Positions 28,569 to 36,703 of a stretch of 64,000 bases of DNA are shown here, in pieces (the first letter of the stretch is position 1; each line of letters opens with the position of its first letter). The stretch spans positions 99,994-163,993 of the forward strand of contig NZ_JACEHH010000021.1 of NCBI RefSeq assembly GCF_014154935.1, read 5' to 3'. This stretch comes from Stieleria mannarensis. Lineage in GTDB: Bacteria > Planctomycetota > Planctomycetia > Pirellulales > Pirellulaceae. The notes under the pieces were generated by a model. That model saw nothing but the letters and a program-made list of their open reading frames with translations. It was not told the origin of the DNA and did not search any database. A program made the position numbers and the translations under genes.

Positions 28569-28791
28569 AGAATGACAGGCGGCCGCAGGCCTGTCAAGCG
28601 CTACCGTCGGCTCGCACCCGGCCGCGTGGACACAAGAAGAAATCGATATCTTGTGCGACGTAGCGACGCTCGCCAGAGCGTGGTCAAGCGGGAATTCAGC
28701 TTCTGGGGATCCACCTTCTGGGGAAGGTAGCTATGTCTGGCCGGTGAAATTTCCTCTGGCCGGTGAAATTCTGAGCGACTTGGAACCGCCC
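28569..28791. other. Intergenic region with small repeats between symporter and feoAB
   Basis: 223 nt, no gene. It has an inverted repeat (GACAGGC/GCCTGTC, 28574-28595), a hairpin ACGCTCGCCAGAGCGT (28666-28681) and two direct copies of TCTGGCCGGTGAAATT near 28735-28770. It probably contains terminators or remnants of dispersed repeats. Confidence 0.5.
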
Positions 28792-30192
28792 TTACGCCCC
28801 CGCGGCCAGCCCGGCGGGCGAGGGGATGTCCGGCAGCGTTTTCTCCACCACCGCCGCACCGACGCTGTCCCCCAAGACGTTGACCGCCGTGCGGAATCGG
28901 TCCAACAGCCAGTCGACCGACAGGATCAGCCCCATGTATTCCAGCGGCAATCCGACGGCGTTCAGCACGATCAGCATGGTGACCAGCCCGGCTTCGGGGA
29001 TCCCGGCCGCCCCGATGGCCGCCAGGGTCGCCGTGACCGCGACGATCACTTGTTGCCAGAACCCCAGATCGATTCCCGGCACGACTTGGGCGATGAAGAT
29101 CGCCGCGGCGGCTTCGTAAAGTGCGGTCCCGTCCATGTTGATCGTCGCTCCCAAGGGGACGACGAACTCGGTGGAACGGTTGGAAATCCCGGCTTCTTCG
29201 CTGCATTCCAACGTGACCGGCAACGTCGCCGAGGAACTGGCCGTTGAAAACGCGGTCAGCAAGGCCTTGGACATCGCCAGCATGTAGCGGTAGGGATTCT
29301 CACGCCGGACCAGATAAAAAATCGCCGGCAGGGTGACGAAGGCGTGGATCGCGAGGCCTCCGAGGACGGATCCGAAGTACCAACCGATTTGGGCAAGTTC
29401 TTGCAGGAATTTCCCATCGGCCTGGGCCTCGCCGAACCGCGCCGCGACCAGACAGAAAATCCCCAGCGGGGCGAAGTTCATCAGCAACATCACGAACTGC
29501 ATCAACGCCTTGTTGGCCTGGGTGATCAGCTTGGTGATGCTGCTGACGTCCTCGTGCATCGTCGTCAACATGCCGGCAAACACGATGGCAAACACGATGA
29601 TCGGCAGCAGTTGTGTTTTGGCGGCCGAGACGATCAGGTTGTCGGTCACCAACATCAGCACCAGGTTCTTGAAAATCGTGCCGATCTCCGGCTGGACCGA
29701 TTCGCCTGGTGGCAATTCCGCCAACACACCGCCGATCTCCGTTTTGCTCAACCCCGTCGACTCGGCCAACGCATCGACGATCTTCGATTTTGGCGATCCC
29801 GTGCCGCCCGTGTTCATCGCCTGGACCGCCGCTTCGTCCACGGTCCCGACCCCTGGCTGAACCACGTTGACCACCACCAAGCCGACCACGACGGCCAGGA
29901 TGGTCGTGGCAAGATAGAATCCGATCGCCGCGGCGCCGGGGCGTCCGAGTTTTCGAACGTCTCCCATGCCCAAGACGCCGCACATCACCGACGTGAACAC
30001 CAGCGGGACGACGATCATCTTCAGCATCCGCAAAAAGACTTCCCCGCCGATCTCCAGTGACGCCGCCAGGTGGGGCTGGATCAACGCCAGTGCGATCGCA
30101 GCGACGATGGAAAAGAAAATCGCGTAGGCCAGCCAATTGCTGTGCGGAGTGTTGTCAGAAGCCGGAGCGGAACCTGGATTGGCAGCGGACAT
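28792..30192 (-). CDS. Dicarboxylate/amino-acid:cation symporter (DAACS family)
   Basis: 466 residues with eight or more membrane segments. Family motifs are present: FLRMLKMIVVPLVFTSVMCG near the N-terminus, the serine-rich hairpin STASSSATLPVTL, the ion/substrate motif NMDGTALYEAAAAIFIAQ, and GIPEAGLVTM with DWLLDRFRTAVNVLGDS at the end. These define GltP/DctA-type transporters that import glutamate/aspartate or C4-dicarboxylates with Na+ or H+. Specificity cannot be read. A loop of about 60 residues (GVGTVDEAAVQAMNTGGTG region) is longer than in DctA. It runs in the same direction as feoAB but is separated by about 300 nt with its own start. Confidence 0.93.
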   Translation of the reverse strand: MSAANPGSAPASDNTPHSNWLAYAIFFSIVAAIALALIQPHLAASLEIGGEVFLRMLKMIVVPLVFTSVMCGVLGMGDVRKLGRPGAAAIGFYLATTILAVVVGLVVVNVVQPGVGTVDEAAVQAMNTGGTGSPKSKIVDALAESTGLSKTEIGGVLAELPPGESVQPEIGTIFKNLVLMLVTDNLIVSAAKTQLLPIIVFAIVFAGMLTTMHEDVSSITKLITQANKALMQFVMLLMNFAPLGIFCLVAARFGEAQADGKFLQELAQIGWYFGSVLGGLAIHAFVTLPAIFYLVRRENPYRYMLAMSKALLTAFSTASSSATLPVTLECSEEAGISNRSTEFVVPLGATINMDGTALYEAAAAIFIAQVVPGIDLGFWQQVIVAVTATLAAIGAAGIPEAGLVTMLIVLNAVGLPLEYMGLILSVDWLLDRFRTAVNVLGDSVGAAVVEKTLPDIPSPAGLAAGA

Positions 30193-30347
30193 GACAGCCA
30201 GAGGGGTGCGAGGTTAAGAATCGTCGATCGGTCATTCCCTACAATCGATCGGCGCCAACATACCAGAGTTTCCCCATCGTCGTCTGCCGATTTGATGCGA
30301 CCGAGCAACGCGCCCAGCGAGATTGTTAAACTATGATGCTCTCGAAC

Positions 30348-30421
30348 GGAAAAGGGGTCAGGTACCAAAAACCAAATGGCCCGAAGGGTGCTCCGCATTT
30401 TTGGTACCTGACCCCTTTTCC
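30348..30421. repeat. 74-nt palindromic repeat (GGTACC type), copy 2
   Basis: Perfect 24-bp inverted arms at 30348-30371 and 30398-30421 around a 26-nt loop; one base differs from copy 1 (TTCG to TCCG in the loop). It lies 45 nt before the Tat-protein ATG. Confidence 0.9.
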
Positions 30422-30465
30422 GCAGCACCCACCTCCCTCCCGTTTCCCTGCCATCCGACCGGTTC

Positions 30466-31755
30466 ATGAAACTTTCTCGACGTCAATTCGGCGCGATCGC
30501 CACCGCCTCCGCACTCGCCGCGACCCAGAAACCTCTTCGGGCGGCCGAGACCGGACCGCTGGAAACCTTCGTCCCCTGTCGCGCGATCACCAAAGGCCCC
30601 CAGCATCACTGGTTCGGTTACTACGACAAACGAGAATTCGATCCGACCAACACGCTGGTGCTGTCCAACGAAGTCGCTTTCGAAGGCCGCTCGCCGACCG
30701 GTGAGGACACGATCGCGGTCGGTTATGTGGATACCAGTGACAATGACCGTTGGCACCCGATCGGGACCAGCAACGCCTGGGGTTGGCAGCAGGGATGCAT
30801 GCTGCAGTGGCTGGGCGACGACGGCAAACGGATCTTGTGGAATGACCGCCAAGGCGACTCGTTTGTCGCCCGCATCTATTCGACCGAGACCGGGACGACA
30901 CGCACGCTGGGCAAACCGATCTACACCGTTTCTGCCGATGGAACGTTTGGCCTGTCGGCCGACTTTCGCCGCATCGACAATCTGCGTCCGGGCTACGGAT
31001 ACGATGGTCTGGCCGACCCGAACGTCGCGAATCGTGCGCCAGCCGATTCGGGCATTTGGCGCGTCGATTTGCAGACGGGCGAAGAGGAGTTGATTCTCTC
31101 GTTGGCCGACGTCGCGGCGATGCCCTGGCCCGACGACGACACGCATGCCCAGGCCTGGCATTACTTCAATCACTTGCTGATCAGCCCGGACTCACAGCGT
31201 TTCATCGTCCTGCATCGCTATCGTCCGGAATTCGATCCGCAGACGTTGCAATTCAAAGGCGGCTTTGTCACCCGGATGCTGACCGCGGCGGTCGACGGCA
31301 GCGATCGATACGTCCTGGATCCGTCCGGTTACACGTCGCACTTCATCTGGAAAGGCAGCGACGCGGTCACGATGTGGACCAAACCGGCCGGCCAGCGGGC
31401 GGGGTTCTATGAGTTTGTCGACAAGACCGATCAGGTCCGCCCGGTCGGACACGACAAGATGCCGACCAACGGACACAACACTTATTTGCCGGCGCCCTAC
31501 CAGGACTGGATCCTGAACGACACCTACCCCGATCGCAAGACACGCCGCCAGACGGTTTATCTGTATCACGTACCCTCGGGGCGTCGGTTCGACCTCGGGC
31601 ACTTTCCCTCACCGCCGGCCTACAGCGGCGAATGGCGCTGTGACACCCACCCGCGAAGCAGCAACGACGGCACCAAGGTCGCCATCGACAGCCCCCACGA
31701 CGGAGGTCGCCAGGTGTACTTGTTGGACATCGCCGATGTGCTGAAACAGGCCTAG
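30466..31755 (+). CDS. Tat-exported beta-propeller-like protein of unknown function
   Basis: 429 residues. MKLSRRQFGAIATASALAAT is a twin-arginine signal (S-R-R-x-F) ending near RAAE. The mature part has repeated blade-like units rich in W, D and G (HHWFGYYDKREFD; GKRILWNDRQGDSFVARIYS; WHYFNHLLISPDSQRFIVLH; DTHPRSSNDGTKVAIDSPHD), consistent with a six- or seven-bladed propeller of the TolB/oligogalacturonate-lyase kind. The many His (HHW, WHYFNH, GHNTY, DTHP) could bind metal as in PL22 lyases, but I cannot align it to that family with certainty. Export via Tat implies folding before secretion. No obvious operon partner. Confidence 0.75.
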   Translation: MKLSRRQFGAIATASALAATQKPLRAAETGPLETFVPCRAITKGPQHHWFGYYDKREFDPTNTLVLSNEVAFEGRSPTGEDTIAVGYVDTSDNDRWHPIGTSNAWGWQQGCMLQWLGDDGKRILWNDRQGDSFVARIYSTETGTTRTLGKPIYTVSADGTFGLSADFRRIDNLRPGYGYDGLADPNVANRAPADSGIWRVDLQTGEEELILSLADVAAMPWPDDDTHAQAWHYFNHLLISPDSQRFIVLHRYRPEFDPQTLQFKGGFVTRMLTAAVDGSDRYVLDPSGYTSHFIWKGSDAVTMWTKPAGQRAGFYEFVDKTDQVRPVGHDKMPTNGHNTYLPAPYQDWILNDTYPDRKTRRQTVYLYHVPSGRRFDLGHFPSPPAYSGEWRCDTHPRSSNDGTKVAIDSPHDGGRQVYLLDIADVLKQA

Positions 31756-31941
31756 TGCGGGGTTCCCGTTTGATGTTCGAGTCCATGCGTGGTTCGCGGA
31801 AAGAGGGCAGAATCAATGACGTCAGGAACGCATCGGCGAGCACGGCCGTCACGCCACCGGTGTGATGACGTCGGGCAGAGTTGATTGTTGCGGATCTCCA
31901 AGAGAAATCGGGTGCGCGACAATTTGGTGTCATCCGCCCGA
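31756..31941. other. Convergent intergenic region
   Basis: 186 nt between two convergent stops. No hairpin with a T-run and no gene was recognised. Confidence 0.4.
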
Positions 31942-32781
31942 TCAAGAGTGGGCCATTGGGTACCGTGCCGCGGAGCCAGAATTCGTGACGGGATCCGCTC
32001 CATGATGCTCTGTCGTGGAATCTGCGTCGTCTTGGACGACTTGTTGATAGTGAGCAGCCAATGTCTGAGCATCGCCATAGTCGGAAGCCGAAAAACGATC
32101 GACGATGCCGCCGTCTTTCAACACGACGACTTCGTCCGACCAAATCGCAACGCTTGGTTCATGCGTGACCACGACGATCGTTCGATTTTGCTGGTCACAA
32201 AGCTCACGCAGCAGCTTGCAGATCGATTGTCCTGTCACGCTATCTAAGCTTCCCGTCGGCTCGTCAGCCAACACGATTGCCGGATTCGTGATCAGTGATC
32301 GGGCAATCGCGACCCGCTGCTGTTCGCCTCCGCTTAGTGAGTCGGGACGATGAGTCAAGCGATTTTGAATACCTAGCGAACTGGCAAGTTCATTGATCAC
32401 AGAATCATCAGGTAGTTTGATTCCGGCTGCATAGATCGGAAATAGAATGTTGTCGAACGCGTTGAGCGACGGAACGAGGTTGAAGGACTGAAAGATCAAT
32501 CCGATGTGATCGCGCCGGAACTGCGTCAGCTTACGATCGGATAACTCGGCCAAATTTTGGCCGTCGATCGCAACACTTCCTGAAGTGGGACGGGTCAATC
32601 CGCTCATCAAGTGCAGCAGCGTGCTCTTTCCAGAGCCGCTCGCGCCCATCACGGCAGTGAAGGCACCCTGCCGGATCTCAAGGCTCACGTCCTTGAGCGC
32701 GCAAACGCTTTGGTCGCCTTGCCCATACGTCTTTGAAGCGGCTTCAACGGAAGCAATCGTCGTGATGTTGTCGTCGTTCAT
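31942..32781 (-). CDS. ABC transporter ATP-binding protein (MacB/LolD type)
   Basis: 279 residues from the ATG at 32781; a TTG two codons upstream is the alternative. Walker A GASGSGKST, Q-loop LIFQSFNLVPS, signature LSGGEQQRVA, Walker B IVLADEPTGSLD and H-loop VTHEP are all intact. The sequence class is that of lipoprotein-release/macrolide ATPases that pair with FtsX-type permeases. The 40-residue tail after the domain is unusual. It is divergent from the large permease at 33388 and probably energises it. A broken second ATPase copy lies directly upstream. Confidence 0.93.
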   Translation of the reverse strand: MNDDNITTIASVEAASKTYGQGDQSVCALKDVSLEIRQGAFTAVMGASGSGKSTLLHLMSGLTRPTSGSVAIDGQNLAELSDRKLTQFRRDHIGLIFQSFNLVPSLNAFDNILFPIYAAGIKLPDDSVINELASSLGIQNRLTHRPDSLSGGEQQRVAIARSLITNPAIVLADEPTGSLDSVTGQSICKLLRELCDQQNRTIVVVTHEPSVAIWSDEVVVLKDGGIVDRFSASDYGDAQTLAAHYQQVVQDDADSTTEHHGADPVTNSGSAARYPMAHS

Positions 32782-32814
32782 TCGCAAGTAAATCGTGAGA
32801 CAGTTGGATTGACG

Positions 32815-33139
32815 TCATCCCTGGAAAGAAGGGATTCGCGCAAATGCACCTGTGGCCAACGTTGCACGGCGTGTGCCAATTCGTCTTGCGTCTTCCGTTT
32901 CAGACGAGTCCTTTTGCCCTGCGATCACGACCTGTCCTTCATCCACATCAATGAGTCCAGCCATCGCATGCAGAAGTGTACTCTTGCCCGAACCGCGCGC
33001 GCCCTTGATGGCGACGAGCTCACCGTGGCCCTCGCGAAGGTGAACATCGTCGATGTGCTTGCACTTCCGCCGTGCCTTGTCGATACCTATTCGACACAGG
33101 CTCAACGACGAGCGGTTCTGCAATGGCGTGATCGTTCAT
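32815..33139 (-). pseudogene. Frameshifted and truncated ABC ATPase remnant
   Basis: Read from the ATG at 33139, the frame gives MNDHAIAEPLVVEPVSNRYR and continues QGTAEVQA, aligning with SVEAASKTYGQGDQSVCALKD of the intact neighbour. It then needs a one-base shift near 33058 to enter the frame HIDDVHLREGHGELVAIKGA, which carries an intact Walker A (GARGSGKST). That frame stops at 32815, after the position equivalent to the Q-loop, so signature motif, Walker B and H-loop are missing. It looks like a tandem paralogue of the 31942 gene decayed by frameshift plus deletion. Confidence 0.75.
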
Positions 33140-33387
33140 CTTGGCTCATTTCTTTTCAGTAGCACGCAGACGACTTGACGACAGGAACGTCGAACGCGAA
33201 CGCGAACGCCTAGAATCGGCGGAATTTTGATCGGTCGCGATGGAAGATTCGCCGGCTCGAAGCTGTTTCTTCGCTGCCGGCAAGCGTTCATGCGGTTCGA
33301 AACGGGCGATGCGTTTGGCCCGCCGCTTGCTATCCCGCGTTGAGGACGCACTCTTAACCATACTTGCAACGAGCTGAGAAACATTGC

Positions 33388-36300
33388 ATGAGCAGTCTTC
33401 GACTTCCGTCCAAATTGGTTGTCGCGCAAATGCGTCGGTCTCCGGGTCGAGCCATCATCACGACCTTGGGCATTCTCGTGTCAACCTGCGCCGTCGTTTG
33501 GGTCGTCAGCGGATACGATGCGCTCGTCTCGCACTTCGATGAGAATGCAGGCAAGTATCTCGGACGATACGACATCCTTGTAATGACCGAAGGCGGACCT
33601 CCTGGGGCTCCAAAGGCTGCGATCAGTCCACAGCTGATTGACGCATTGGAGCAGGATGCTGGAGTGCTCGAGGTCAATCCGATCAGTCGCTCCCGTGTTT
33701 CAGCGACGCGTGTTCGGACTGAATTGGATGAAGACGATTCCGGCTCAGCACTTGGATTGCTCATCGGAGACCGACCGCCGGTCAACGGGGCGCCCCCGAT
33801 CGGACCGACGCTCGTGGGGACACCGGCAGGCGAATCGCCCTACGAGATGGTCGAGGGCGAGTGGCTGCCCAGCGATGCCCAGGCAACAACCGCCGTTGTC
33901 GGTGAGGACGTTGCCGAGCAGATGGGGCTTGCGGTCGGCGACGGGATCCTCGTGACAACGTTTGGCAATCAAGTGCCGCTGAAGCTTGTCGGGATCATCG
34001 AGCAAGCGGCTCAGACTCCTTCGCTCGGTGGGCGTCGCGGCCGCGGCGGATCGGGCGGAAGCGGTGGACGAGGAGACAGGGGGGGCACTGGAGGCGGGAG
34101 ACCGGGAGAGGGCCGTGGTCCCGGTGGCGATGGTCCCGGTGGCGATGGTCCCGGTGGCGATGGTCCCGGTCGTCAGGCAGGCACTGAGATGGGATCGAGG
34201 GCGTCAGCAGCGATCGGACTTCCCGGCGGATTCTCCCAAGGTGTGCCCACCCGCGCGATTTACGTCCGACCGGCGATGGCAGATCGAATCAACGGATTCT
34301 CTTTGAAACCACAGGTACTGCAAGTCGCGATCAGCGATACCGTTTCGATCGATCAGTTTCGCGAGGTGTGGGAAACGAAGCTCGCCGCCAACCAACCTCC
34401 ACTCAAAATCATCGACTTTGCTGCCGTACGTCGTGGGATGGAATCGGGAAGGAGCATTTCCGGGCAACAATCGCAAGCGTACGCTGCAACCGGTATGGCT
34501 TCGCTAGCGGCAGTCTTCATTATCTTTTCAACCCTCAGCATGGGCGTGAGCGAACGAGCACGTGAGTTCGCGATGCTCCGAGCGGTCGCAATGACACGTT
34601 TGCAGATCGCGGGCATCATTGCCATCGAAAGCGTTGTTCTTGCCTTGCTTGGGTGGATCGGAGGACTGATTGCCGGTTCTTTGATGGTGTTGGTTGGCAG
34701 CCGAGTTCTGCCGGGGCTGTTCAGCTCCGGTGCAGTGCTCGGTTGGACCAGTGTCATGTTGACCGCTGTCACCGTGTTGGTCGGAGCGACGGCGGCAGCC
34801 ATCTTACCCGCTTGGCGTGCGATGCGGATTCGGCCGCTCGACGCGATGTCCAAACGCACTCCTGCCCCACAGTTGCGTTCGTGGGCGGTTTGGGGTGTCG
34901 TCGGCCTCGTGTTGTCCGTTGCAACGCCCGTCTCTGTCTTCATGGTGCCGATGTCCGACGAGTGGCGTTCCTGGTGCTACTCCTTTGTCACCTATCCACT
35001 ATTACTTGCTGGTATGGTTCTACTCACTCCGGCCATCGTCGTCGGAAGCGAAAACATCATCGGCCCGCTGATCTCCGCGATCTTCGGTTTGGACCGACGA
35101 ATGATGAAGACGCAACTTTCCAGCAACCTATGGCGAAGTGTCGGCGCAACCCTGGCTCTTTCGGTCGGCCTGGGCCTCTACGCATCGACGCAGACCTGGG
35201 GGTACTCGATGCTTGTACCGTTCACACCCGGAAATTGGCTTCCCGATGCGCTCGTGGCATTTCATCCGGTGGGATTGAGCGATGATGATGTGCCGTTGGT
35301 CAGCAAGGTCGACGGTGTAAAATCGGACGAAGTCATGCGGTTGGCAATCGAGCAAGCCAAATTCGATTGGGGTGACGACGGACCACCGACTCGCCTGAGA
35401 ATGGGCGGAGACAACGGTGTCGTTTGTGGACTCGATGCCGAGCGTGCTTTTGGCGGCGATCCATCTTTCTTGCCGCTTGCCTTTGTTCGCGGAACACGCA
35501 AGGTGGCGATCGACGCCATTTCAAACGGTAACGGATGTGTCATTGCAGAAGACTTTGCCATGGCCAGTGGTTTGGATGTTGGAGATGTCGTCACATTCAT
35601 TCCATCGGCGAACGAATCGAAACGAGTGGAGTATAAAATCGCAGGTGTGGTGTCGCTTCCGGGCTGGCAGTGGGTGACAAAGTTCTCAGGGGTTCGCCGA
35701 CACTTTGTACGAACCGGGACCATCCTCTTTGCCGACCGTCAACGCGTGCACGAGGACTTTGGGTTGAAGCGAAATGAGTTCTTCTGGCTGAATTTCGAAG
35801 CGGGAACGGATTTGACGCAAGTGGAATCTGAATTCCAATCGATCGCCGAGCGAAACAGTGGTGAGACGTTTCTCGCAACCGGTGTCGGTGAAGTGAAGGC
35901 CTATCGTCCGTTCGCTCGAATGACCGCGACGGAGAACGTCAAAAAGGCGATCAAGATGCGCGCCGACGGGATGATTTGGGGTATGAGCTATCTGCCGCTG
36001 GTCACGTTGGCCATCATGTCGCTGGCGATTGCCAATACTGTAATCGCCTCGGTTCGATCGCGAACTTGGGAATTCGGCGTGATGCGCTCACTCGGCGTCA
36101 CACGCAGCGCTCTGGTACGGCTGGTCTTCGCGGAGACTTTGTTGATCGCCTCGGCCGCGTGTATTCTGAGTTTGATTTTCGGACTCATCGCTGGATGGTG
36201 CGGTGTCGGCATGGCGCAGTTTGGCGGTTGGTTTGCCGGACCGCCGTCGTTCATGGTCCCGTGGGGGCAATTGTCGATCGGTTTTGCGATGACGATCGCA

Positions 36301-36390
36301 CTGTGTGTGATCGCCGGTCTATGGCCTGCACTTAAAACCGGACTCGCGGAACCCTTGCGACTGCTTCAGGCCGGACGTGCCACTCAGTAG
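33388..36390 (+). CDS. Large FtsX/MacB-type ABC permease
   Basis: 1000 residues from the ATG at 33388; the TTG at 33364 is less likely. The N-terminal membrane helix (AIITTLGILVSTCAVVWVVS) is followed by a MacB-type periplasmic domain (30-350) interrupted by a Gly/Arg-rich insertion (about 220-265, GGRRGRGGSGGSGGRGDRGG). A three-helix FtsX module follows (about 365-490; ERAREFAMLRAVAMTRLQIA). A second periplasmic domain and a second FtsX module (about 860-1000; RTWEFGVMRSLGVTRSALVR) complete the duplicated layout. Such permeases usually export or extract lipids, lipoproteins or peptides with a separate ATPase, here the divergent 31942 gene. The region reads less G+C-rich than its neighbours by eye, so transfer is possible. 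Confidence 0.9.
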   Translation: MSSLRLPSKLVVAQMRRSPGRAIITTLGILVSTCAVVWVVSGYDALVSHFDENAGKYLGRYDILVMTEGGPPGAPKAAISPQLIDALEQDAGVLEVNPISRSRVSATRVRTELDEDDSGSALGLLIGDRPPVNGAPPIGPTLVGTPAGESPYEMVEGEWLPSDAQATTAVVGEDVAEQMGLAVGDGILVTTFGNQVPLKLVGIIEQAAQTPSLGGRRGRGGSGGSGGRGDRGGTGGGRPGEGRGPGGDGPGGDGPGGDGPGRQAGTEMGSRASAAIGLPGGFSQGVPTRAIYVRPAMADRINGFSLKPQVLQVAISDTVSIDQFREVWETKLAANQPPLKIIDFAAVRRGMESGRSISGQQSQAYAATGMASLAAVFIIFSTLSMGVSERAREFAMLRAVAMTRLQIAGIIAIESVVLALLGWIGGLIAGSLMVLVGSRVLPGLFSSGAVLGWTSVMLTAVTVLVGATAAAILPAWRAMRIRPLDAMSKRTPAPQLRSWAVWGVVGLVLSVATPVSVFMVPMSDEWRSWCYSFVTYPLLLAGMVLLTPAIVVGSENIIGPLISAIFGLDRRMMKTQLSSNLWRSVGATLALSVGLGLYASTQTWGYSMLVPFTPGNWLPDALVAFHPVGLSDDDVPLVSKVDGVKSDEVMRLAIEQAKFDWGDDGPPTRLRMGGDNGVVCGLDAERAFGGDPSFLPLAFVRGTRKVAIDAISNGNGCVIAEDFAMASGLDVGDVVTFIPSANESKRVEYKIAGVVSLPGWQWVTKFSGVRRHFVRTGTILFADRQRVHEDFGLKRNEFFWLNFEAGTDLTQVESEFQSIAERNSGETFLATGVGEVKAYRPFARMTATENVKKAIKMRADGMIWGMSYLPLVTLAIMSLAIANTVIASVRSRTWEFGVMRSLGVTRSALVRLVFAETLLIASAACILSLIFGLIAGWCGVGMAQFGGWFAGPPSFMVPWGQLSIGFAMTIALCVIAGLWPALKTGLAEPLRLLQAGRATQ
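34117..34170 (+). repeat. 15-nt coding tandem repeat in permease
   Basis: About 3.6 units of ggtcccggtggcgat encode G-P-G-G-D repeats in the Gly-rich periplasmic insertion of the permease. It is in frame and slippage-prone. Confidence 0.9.
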
Positions 36391-36703
36391 CCGTCGGCAT
36401 GCAAAGCGACATTCGATCTGCTTGACAGTCAAGCAACTCGAACGAATCGGATGTCACGAATGCCTCTTGGGGTTGGCTCCGTTGACGCCGGGATTTGACT
36501 TGGGGGGAGAGAAAGAAGAGACTACTGACCGGAACCGAGTTCGGTTCCTGGCCGCCAGGGGAGCACCATGCGGTTTACCGACCGCAATCCTCTGGGTTTT
36601 TTATGCGCCTAGCGAACTCGCCTTTCAGAGCGGAACGCGACCTCGAGATGAGCGACCGTCACGCATTCAGCCAGTGTCCGCATTTATAACAACGGGATCA
36701 AAC
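36391..36703. other. Intergenic region before sulfatase
   Basis: 313 nt. It has two strong short palindromes: TGCTTGACAGTCAAGCA (36419-36435) and GGAACCGAGTTCGGTTCC (36531-36548). A longer in-frame extension of the sulfatase through this stretch has no signal peptide at its start, so I treat it as non-coding. Confidence 0.5.

Noticed and set aside
36377..36703. 109-residue N-terminal extension of the second sulfatase
   Set aside because: It has no signal or family features, contains strong palindromes, and would bury the signal peptide.
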